The notes beneath the pieces are model-generated. The model was not told the DNA's origin. It saw only the letters and a program-made list of their open reading frames with translations, and ran no database searches. A stretch of DNA of 28,936 bases. Origin: CAYXSX01 sp964493095. GTDB taxonomy: Bacteria; Pseudomonadota; Alphaproteobacteria; Micavibrionales; Micavibrionaceae. This document shows positions 9,349 through 13,988 of the stretch, one piece after another; within the stretch, counting starts at the first letter, position 1, and each line of letters begins with the position of its first letter. The translations under genes were made by a program, and so were the position numbers. The DNA is taken from NCBI GenBank assembly GCA_964493095.1, contig CAZBNG010000024.1, positions 1 through 28,936 of the forward strand, read 5' to 3'.

Positions 9349-9765
9349 CTAAGAGGCCTCTTGCTTCTTTTCGCCGCCCTCTGCACCCCCACCATCTGTG
9401 CCGCCTAAATGTTTTTCAATAACGGCCAAAAAGCCGGTAATCGAGATCGGCTTGGATATATAATCTTCGCACCCGCCTTCGCGGATTTTCTGTTCGTCGC
9501 CCTTCATGGCAAACGCGGTCACTGCAATCACGGGGATACCTTTAAGCTCATCGTCTGCCTTCAACTGCTTCGTTACGTCAAGACCGGAAATTTCCGGCAA
9601 TTGAATATCCATTAACACCAAGTCGGGACGATGCTCGCGGGCCAGCTCCAAAACCTTCAGTCCATCCCGTGTTTGCAGCGTGTTAATGCCGTTAGCTTCC
9701 AGCAGATCATGAAACAATTTCATGTTCAGCTCGTTATCTTCCACAATTAACACAGTTTTACTCAT
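9349..9765 (-). CDS. divK: Single-domain response regulator DivK
   Basis: Cell-cycle response regulator which in Caulobacter modulates the DivJ, PleC and DivL kinases and hence CtrA. The 138-aa protein is one receiver domain with acidic residues E9-D10, phospho-acceptor D53 (LVLMDIQLPEISG), the conserved Thr in VTAFAMKGDE, and Lys in YISKPIS. It ends in an 18-residue tail (GGTDGGGAEGGEKKQEAS) that extends past the usual end of DivK (about 125-130 aa). AGGG lies just before the ATG as a possible ribosome-binding site. It is the first gene of the pair with pleD. A 64-base spacer separates it from eipB upstream, so eipB may belong to the same transcript. DivJ, PleC, DivL and CtrA are not in the window. 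Confidence 0.94.
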   Translation of the reverse strand: MSKTVLIVEDNELNMKLFHDLLEANGINTLQTRDGLKVLELAREHRPDLVLMDIQLPEISGLDVTKQLKADDELKGIPVIAVTAFAMKGDEQKIREGGCEDYISKPISITGFLAVIEKHLGGTDGGGAEGGEKKQEAS

Positions 9766-9829
9766 ATCCCTATAATGCTCCCTTTTTTGCCTTTGAAAGT
9801 CTATCTTTTTTTGTAATCAGGGAAAACTG

Positions 9830-10762
9830 TTAATCCGAAGCCGGCTCCTCTTTGCAGTTATTCTCTAGAGGCTCCAGAGCAACCAATTTTTGTGTAATAG
9901 CAAAGTCGTCATATTGGATCAGCATATCACTGATCACGCCATTTTCGTGAAAAACTATATCCATTTCATAATCAGACATCGTACTGTCATCATTCAAAGG
10001 AAAAAACGCAAGGCGCATATTCCACGCCGGGGTATTGAGGAGGCTCATATCAAGCGCCGCGGAGCCATTCACCTGCGCTACGGCATTGGCTGGTTTGCCA
10101 AGCACACTATTAACTAAAACCGGCCCTTCCTCGTCACTCCCGTCAAAAATAGTGGCCGCCATGAATTTCCGGCCTTTTTTGATCTGCTCCAACATCTTGC
10201 GGGAATGGCCCATCGGGAAAACCGTTCCCATGGGCAATTCCTGTATAAGGCCTTCGGGCATCGTATATACGGCCTCGCCTACCCCGGTTTCCTTGATTCT
10301 GGCATGACCGCGCAATTCCTCGAAAAGCACTCCATCGCGTTTACGCCGCGAGGTATAATCCAGCGAGTTGCCGTCATAAGGCTCATAGGTTGAAAAATCG
10401 CTGGTAATGCGCATCGGCGCCGTGTCGGCATATTCATAGAGCAAGTCAAAACGGTGATTGGAAATCCATGCGTCGCAGGTCGGCTGCCACTCATAGAGCA
10501 TTTTACCGCTGACATTGACGATCTGGGAGCCTGAGCGGGTAGAAACCAGTTCAATATCGTAAAGCGCCTTATGAGGTTTCAACCCCATATTATAATCAAT
10601 GCCCTTGGTTAGCCCCACTTTAGGCAGGGCGTTGACCTCTTGAGCCACTTTTTGCGGTAATTCGCCAGAAGAAATTACAAAAAACAGGCCTATTCCGGCC
10701 AAAAGGGCCACGGCAACGATAATGGCTGCTTTACGGGTTGAGGTGAAAAGTGTGCGGGTCAT
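9830..10762 (-). CDS. eipB: EipB-family (DUF1849) periplasmic envelope-integrity protein
   Basis: In Brucella, EipB is a periplasmic beta-spiral protein needed for envelope integrity and stabilised by one disulfide. I chose the ATG at 10762 (310 aa) over the in-frame TTG at 10777. It gives a clean N-terminus of three basic residues followed by a hydrophobic segment at about 11-31 (AAIIVAVALLAGIGLFFVIS), a signal anchor or signal peptide without an obvious cleavage motif. Family features are HKALYDIELVSTRSGSQI after the linker, MLYEWQPTCDAW with C96, and a second cysteine near the C-terminus (C303), matching the known disulfide pair. It lies upstream of divK on the same strand. No strong Shine-Dalgarno is present. 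The family call rests on motif memory and the cysteine spacing. Confidence 0.85.
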   Translation of the reverse strand: MTRTLFTSTRKAAIIVAVALLAGIGLFFVISSGELPQKVAQEVNALPKVGLTKGIDYNMGLKPHKALYDIELVSTRSGSQIVNVSGKMLYEWQPTCDAWISNHRFDLLYEYADTAPMRITSDFSTYEPYDGNSLDYTSRRKRDGVLFEELRGHARIKETGVGEAVYTMPEGLIQELPMGTVFPMGHSRKMLEQIKKGRKFMAATIFDGSDEEGPVLVNSVLGKPANAVAQVNGSAALDMSLLNTPAWNMRLAFFPLNDDSTMSDYEMDIVFHENGVISDMLIQYDDFAITQKLVALEPLENNCKEEPASD

Positions 10763-10820
10763 TGGATCGTTTGGCAAAATCGATTTTAAGGGCGGTTATT
10801 ATAGTTTTAGCGATATTTTA

Positions 10821-10920
10821 CAGGCAGGCTGGCAGTTCCCCGTCATCATAACGGAAAGCCCTGCACGGCGCAAAGCTTATCATAAACCCTGCCATACATA
10901 AAAGCGGCAAAGCCTGCCTG
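10821..10920 (-). repeat. Long-range inverted repeat in the eipB leader
   Basis: CAGGCAGGCT (10821-10830) and AGCCTGCCTG (10911-10920) are perfect reverse complements 80 bases apart. A second pairing (GGCAG 10831-10835 with CTGCC 10889-10893) and a small hairpin CCGT/ACGG (10840-10854) could nest inside. On the minus strand this lies 59 bases before the eipB start and would be in its 5' leader. I recognise no known riboswitch or RNA family in it. Confidence 0.45.
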
Positions 10921-10929
10921 CCGGAATAT

Positions 10930-10953
10930 AAAAAAGGGGTCAAAAAAGACCCC
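10930..10953 (-). terminator. Rho-independent terminator on the minus strand with no visible gene feeding it
   Basis: Read on the minus strand: GGGGTC, loop TTTTTT, GACCCC, then six T. The stem is 10936-10941 with 10948-10953, and the T run is 10930-10935. The plus strand has no T run after the stem, so it works only leftward. No minus-strand gene lies upstream until aspS, whose stop is 3 kb away with plus-strand genes between. Confidence 0.75.
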
Positions 10954-11043
10954 CGGAAAGCCGGACGGGAAAAAGAACCGGAAAGCACCCCAAAAAATCA
11001 ATATAACCAACTGAAAAACAATGATTTTTCTGCGACCCAAAAC

Positions 11044-11059
11044 TGGCACACCATTCGCA
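11044..11059 (+). promoter_or_regulatory. Sigma-54-like -24/-12 promoter
   Basis: TGGCACACCATTCGCA has the invariant GG (11045-11046) and GC (11057-11058) separated by exactly 10 bases. It differs from TGGCAC-R-N4-TTGCA only by C for T in the -12 element. Transcription would start near 11070, about 30 bases before the 65-aa gene. No enhancer site or rpoN gene was seen in the window. Confidence 0.45.
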
Positions 11060-11098
11060 TAGTGTTCTACCAAGGAAACTTAAAAACAGGGTAGAAAA

Positions 11099-11296
11099 AT
11101 GAGTACCGATTACATCCAGCATAAACACGCCAGATCGCTGATTGCGCATGGCCTTTTGACGTTTTCTTCTCACGGGGAAAAGGGTTTTGAGCTCACCCGT
11201 GATGAAGATTTTATTAACGGCTCCAGCGACATGTTCGACCTTCTGGCGGAGCGCAACGCCCAGAGGAGCAATGTCTGGACAATAAAGAAAGTATAA
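11099..11296 (+). CDS. Hypothetical protein, 65 aa
   Basis: I do not recognise this protein. It is small, soluble and mixed-charge, with no membrane segment, signal peptide or cysteine. The N-terminus is MSTDYIQHKHARSLIAHG and the C-terminal half is acidic then basic (DLLAERNAQRSNVWTIKKV). The start is supported by AGGG (11088-11091) with a 7-base spacing to the ATG. It sits between a sigma-54-like promoter and two downstream hairpins with CU-rich loops. This layout resembles the small-ORF-plus-sRNA arrangement of ccaF1-CcsR in Rhodobacter, though the protein has no DUF1127 signature. It is probably real but may exist mainly to carry the RNA. Confidence 0.6.
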   Translation: MSTDYIQHKHARSLIAHGLLTFSSHGEKGFELTRDEDFINGSSDMFDLLAERNAQRSNVWTIKKV

Positions 11297-11320
11297 ACAT
11301 AGCAATGGGTTACCCCCTAA

Positions 11321-11430
11321 GTCTGTCACCCTCCCAACCGTGAACCCTAACCTCCAGACAGACGAACCCGCGGCCCGGTCATGCTTCCCCCCTCCAATCA
11401 AGCAGACCGGGCCATTTCTTTGGATTTCTT
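11321..11430 (+). ncRNA. Candidate small RNA: two hairpins exposing CU-rich anti-Shine-Dalgarno loops
   Basis: Hairpin 1 has a perfect 7-bp stem, GTCTGTC (11321-11327) with GACAGAC (11357-11363). Its 29-base loop contains CCCTCCC and ACCTCC. Hairpin 2 has a perfect 9-bp stem, GGCCCGGTC (11372-11380) with GACCGGGCC (11405-11413). Its 24-base loop contains CCCCCCTCC and is followed by T-rich sequence to 11430. The second hairpin could serve as the 3' end. CU-rich loops on paired hairpins are the hallmark of the 'cuckoo'/CcsR sRNAs of Alphaproteobacteria, which pair with ribosome-binding sites. The RNA could be processed from the 3' UTR of the 65-aa gene 25 bases upstream. Expression is inferred; the stems are seen directly. 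Confidence 0.5.
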
Positions 11431-11458
11431 ACCTCTCTGAATTTATTATACATAATAC

Positions 11459-11487
11459 TTGACCGAGGGCTGAAATACCCTTATATT
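11459..11487 (+). promoter_or_regulatory. Sigma-70-type promoter for the first repeated-module gene
   Basis: TTGACC (11459-11464), a 17-base spacer and TATATT (11482-11487), each 5 of 6 matches to consensus. The start point near 11494 leaves an ~80-base leader before the ATG at 11576. The spacer contains the inverted pair AGGG/CCCT. Confidence 0.65.
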
Positions 11488-11575
11488 CCGGGTTGATAAC
11501 TGATTTTGAAGTTTTAAATTTTTAGCTGCTGTGCAGTATAGTTTTAACGAACTGTAAAAAATATCAAGAGTAACT

Positions 11576-12379
11576 ATGACCAGCGAACGTCCATTAACAC
11601 CAGAAGAAACAGAACTTGTTCCTGAATTGCTGGGAACCATTATAGTCAGGGCTGAAAACGGCTGGCAAAACTGCACTCAGGCCGAGCGAGACCTTCTTTC
11701 TACCCTTATACAGTTCAGTATAACCCGGATCAAAGCCACCAGAAACAACGAAACAGAGCAAACACCGTATGAGCGACTGCTCATAACGCTTCATAGTGAC
11801 CAAACTTTTAACGGTGGCTGGCTGCGCTATCCCATTACAACCGACCATATAATTCAAAGGGCAAGAGAAAGAGGATTAAAACTTGCTGATATTGAAAATT
11901 TAAAGAAAACGGCCTTATCACCAGAAGCAATTATTACAAAAACAAATCAAGTGCAACAGACTTCCCCACCCCCTTCAACAGCCCCCAGAAGTTTGTCTGC
12001 ACAGTTCGCTGTCAGAAGAACACCCACTGCCTCCATCCCTCCAATAACCGTAGGACCTGCTACAGCAATAATTGCACCGCCAAGCTTTCGTCATAAAATT
12101 CCCAAAACCGCTACTCCTGAGATTTTAGCATTGTTACTAACTCCTGAATTGGCAGACGCTATAAAGGGGTTTATCATTATGGAACGATTACTCACCGAAG
12201 CCCCTGGAAGCCCGACTTTTCTTAAAAATATGGATGACAGAGAGGCGGCCGGACCCACACTAAACCAGGCATATGCTGAATTATCAAAAAATCCTGATGC
12301 TATGAAACGGGTACTCGTCGCTTTTGAAATGATAAATTCAGCCTGTTCTGACCGTGAACGAGATATTACACCTAGCTAA
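11576..12379 (+). CDS. Hypothetical protein with one copy of a ~90-residue repeated module
   Basis: 267 aa; I do not recognise the family. Residues 14-106 form a predicted helical module that aligns with two copies in the next gene: LLG (18-20), E-x-G-W (27-30), T34, S/T-P-x-E-x-LL (63-69), G-W (81-82), then I-T...A...I (87-106). Residues ~125-175 are a Pro/Thr/Ser-rich linker, and 180-267 a second helical region (TPEILALLLTPELADAIKG...) without a clear match. There is no signal peptide or membrane segment, so it is probably cytoplasmic. The start ATG has a weak AAGAG 5 bases upstream. The DNA is more AT-rich than the flanking housekeeping genes, hinting at acquired or fast-evolving sequence. 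It has its own promoter at 11459-11487. Confidence 0.75.
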   Translation: MTSERPLTPEETELVPELLGTIIVRAENGWQNCTQAERDLLSTLIQFSITRIKATRNNETEQTPYERLLITLHSDQTFNGGWLRYPITTDHIIQRARERGLKLADIENLKKTALSPEAIITKTNQVQQTSPPPSTAPRSLSAQFAVRRTPTASIPPITVGPATAIIAPPSFRHKIPKTATPEILALLLTPELADAIKGFIIMERLLTEAPGSPTFLKNMDDREAAGPTLNQAYAELSKNPDAMKRVLVAFEMINSACSDRERDITPS

Positions 12380-12403
12380 ACCCAAAGCAATTAACCATAA
12401 CAT

Positions 12404-12433
12404 TTGACTTGTCCCCTAGCTATCCGCTATATC
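12404..12433 (+). promoter_or_regulatory. Sigma-70-type promoter for the second repeated-module gene
   Basis: TTGACT (12404-12409, 5 of 6), an 18-base spacer and TATATC (12428-12433, 4 of 6). It starts 24 bases after the stop of the preceding gene and about 75 bases before the next ATG. The -10 box is covered by a palindrome (separate entry). Confidence 0.6.
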
Positions 12434-12440
12434 CATAGCG
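12425..12440. promoter_or_regulatory. Palindrome over the -10 box, possible operator
   Basis: CGCTAT-ATCC-ATAGCG is a perfect 6-bp inverted repeat with a 4-base centre. It overlaps the TATATC -10 box of the promoter at 12404-12433. That position suits a repressor site. No regulator gene is adjacent. Confidence 0.4.
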
Positions 12441-12507
12441 CTTGAAAGATAAGCTTTGCCCTTTATTTTATAAAAAACGGCATAACCACGGAGAATAAGA
12501 AACTGTC

Positions 12508-13494
12508 ATGTCCGCCAGTAACATGAAAGACCCCAAGATACGCCTTGAAAATGTACGGGCCCTTTTAGGTGAAATATTTCGATACGCACATGAAGAATNN
12601 NNNNNNNNTACAGATCAGGATATCCAAGAACTCCATGAGCGTGTAAAGGAACTTGTCAGGCGAGTCAGGAACAACGCCGCAAGGGGGCAGAAAAGTCCCG
12701 AAGAACTCCTGCTTATGGACTGGGAAGCGCGTGCACAGCGGGATGGCTGGCAAAGCTGGCGAAACATTACGTATCTCAATCTGGATCTCGAAGCCGCAAA
12801 ACGAAATATAAATATTTATGTCATCACATACCCTGAAGGTGAGGATAATATCAAAGCCGCACCATCTCCATTAAGTAAACCCCGGACTTCGCAGACAGCA
12901 ACAACCAAAGCGTCTATCCAGCCAATAGACGCATACACCATATTCCTGGCAATATTAGAGGCTGCCGAAAAGGGCTGGAATATACCTCAGGATGACGTTA
13001 ATGCCCTGCATCAGCGTCTTAGCATTCTTGCTAAAACAATTAGCCAGACAGCAGAAGATAGAAGAACTAACATAGAACAGCTCTTGTTTAAACTTGCCTC
13101 CGCTTACACAACACCTTTAGCGTTACACGGATGTAAAATTGAGAGAATACAAAGGTTTGCAGGCACTCTTGGTATTAATCTGGTAGCACTCAAGGGCTCC
13201 CCGTCCGAAACAGAGCACAACATCCGGGACTTCGATACCTTTGTTGCCCTGATACCAAATAATCACGATACAGCTCGGACCGCCGCAAATGCAGAAGAAA
13301 CAGCTACTTTACACTTTCTGATTACCCATAAATGCATAAGAAATATGGGAGTCTTGCAAATTTATCATGAACGGTTGCGTGAACAGGAAGAAGCCGTGAT
13401 TAAACATGTAACAGGCATCCTTCAAAGTGCCAGAGAACGTGAAGCAGCACTTCAAATGGCTTCACCGGCAGAAACCGTTGAAGGCGGCCCGTGA
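12508..13494 (+). CDS. Hypothetical protein with two copies of the ~90-residue module, interrupted by an assembly gap
   Basis: 328 aa including four unknown residues (31-34) from the N run. It is a paralogue of the preceding gene. Module a (15-106) aligns almost without gaps to residues 14-106 of that protein (LLG, T35, SPEELLL, DGW, IT...I). Module b (141-228) repeats the pattern: AILEAAEKGW, DDVNALHQRL, NIEQLLFKLA, RFAGTLGINLVAL. The linker 107-140 is Pro/Ser/Thr-rich. The C-terminal ~100 residues are helical and charged (IYHERLREQEEAVIKH). There is no membrane segment or signal peptide. GGAG at 12490-12493 lies 14 bases before the ATG, longer than ideal. The reading frame stays open across the gap, which supports a gap length of 10. 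Function unknown. Confidence 0.75.
   Translation: MSASNMKDPKIRLENVRALLGEIFRYAHEEXXXXTDQDIQELHERVKELVRRVRNNAARGQKSPEELLLMDWEARAQRDGWQSWRNITYLNLDLEAAKRNINIYVITYPEGEDNIKAAPSPLSKPRTSQTATTKASIQPIDAYTIFLAILEAAEKGWNIPQDDVNALHQRLSILAKTISQTAEDRRTNIEQLLFKLASAYTTPLALHGCKIERIQRFAGTLGINLVALKGSPSETEHNIRDFDTFVALIPNNHDTARTAANAEETATLHFLITHKCIRNMGVLQIYHERLREQEEAVIKHVTGILQSAREREAALQMASPAETVEGGP
12599..12608. other. Run of 10 N: assembly gap inside a coding region
   Basis: The frame reads GAA GAA TNN NNN NNN NNT ACA across the gap. The downstream frame is open and homologous to the paralogous modules, so the true length is 10 or differs from it by a multiple of three. Confidence 0.99.
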
Positions 13495-13550
13495 TAGACA
13501 ACCAAAAACGCTCTCCTCTAATTCCCTAAAATCCTATCTAACCTTAACCC

Positions 13551-13578
13551 TTTATTATCATTATGAAAATATAATAAA
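13551..13578. repeat. AT-rich inverted repeat upstream of the 125-aa gene
   Basis: TTTATTAT (13551-13558) and ATAATAAA (13571-13578) are perfect reverse complements 12 bases apart. A TATAAT hexamer (13570-13575) lies within the right arm and could be a -10 box, but no good -35 box is present. It could be an operator, or chance in AT-rich DNA. Confidence 0.3.
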
Positions 13579-13610
13579 AGGCAAAACCAAACAGGGTTAG
13601 AACACATTAA

Positions 13611-13988
13611 ATGGGAAGTATTTCAGAAACGATATATGCCGCGTTCTTCAATAAGGCCGCCGTTATGGCACCGCCTGTCACTATTCATACAAACAACCTG
13701 ACAACAAGGGCCAAAACCCCCATAACACGCCTTGATGTTTCGCATGTTAGCGGTGCCACGATTGATGTGACCATGTTCAATGGGGACGATAAAATCGGCG
13801 ACAAAAGAATTACGGCCGGCTGCTACCAAAGCGGCTCGAAAGGACAAGAGGATAAGGCCATAGTAGAGGAAATTCGTGAGAAGCTGCTTTATCCCAGTAG
13901 TACATTATCCGAGGGCATGAAACAATGGATGGCACATGCAAGTGTTGCGAGCTCTAACCCTGGCCAGATCCCCGGTTGTTCTATCTAG
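13611..13988 (+). CDS. Hypothetical protein, 125 aa
   Basis: I do not recognise this protein. It has an N-terminal part rich in Thr, Ala and Pro, a central stretch that looks like beta strands (RLDVSHVSGATIDVTMFNGDDKIGDKRITAG), and a charged helix (DKAIVEEIREKLL). There is no membrane helix or clear signal peptide. An in-frame TAA directly before the ATG fixes 13611 as the earliest start. AGGG at 13593-13596 is 14 bases away, so initiation is not well marked. Its stop shares the palindrome CTAG with the stop of aspS on the other strand. Being in-frame and intact next to aspS argues it is real, but support is modest. Confidence 0.55.
   Translation: MGSISETIYAAFFNKAAVMAPPVTIHTNNLTTRAKTPITRLDVSHVSGATIDVTMFNGDDKIGDKRITAGCYQSGSKGQEDKAIVEEIREKLLYPSSTLSEGMKQWMAHASVASSNPGQIPGCSI

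Larger units (their letters stand above)
10763..11098 (+). other. 336-base structured intergenic region
   Basis: No credible protein-coding gene was found here. It holds, left to right, the eipB leader with a long-range 10-bp inverted repeat (10821-10920), a minus-strand terminator hairpin (10930-10953), and a sigma-54-like promoter (11044-11059) for the 65-aa gene. A Phe-rich minus-strand reading frame crosses the terminator and is probably not translated. Confidence 0.6.

Noticed and set aside
10763..10777. TTG at 10777 as the eipB start
   Set aside because: The ATG at 10762 gives a normal basic-then-hydrophobic export signal; the TTG adds five polar residues without a Shine-Dalgarno.
10846..11073. 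75-codon Phe-rich minus-strand frame
   Set aside because: It runs through the terminator hairpin at 10930-10953, and its hydrophobic look comes from T-rich runs around that hairpin.
12391..12405. TTAACCAT as a CtrA-binding site
   Set aside because: Only one half-site is present; the second TTAA at the right spacing is missing (ATTT instead).
11440..13985. Prophage or transposon remnant
   Set aside because: No integrase, transposase, terminal inverted repeats or attachment-like direct repeats were found; only composition and orphan status suggest transfer.
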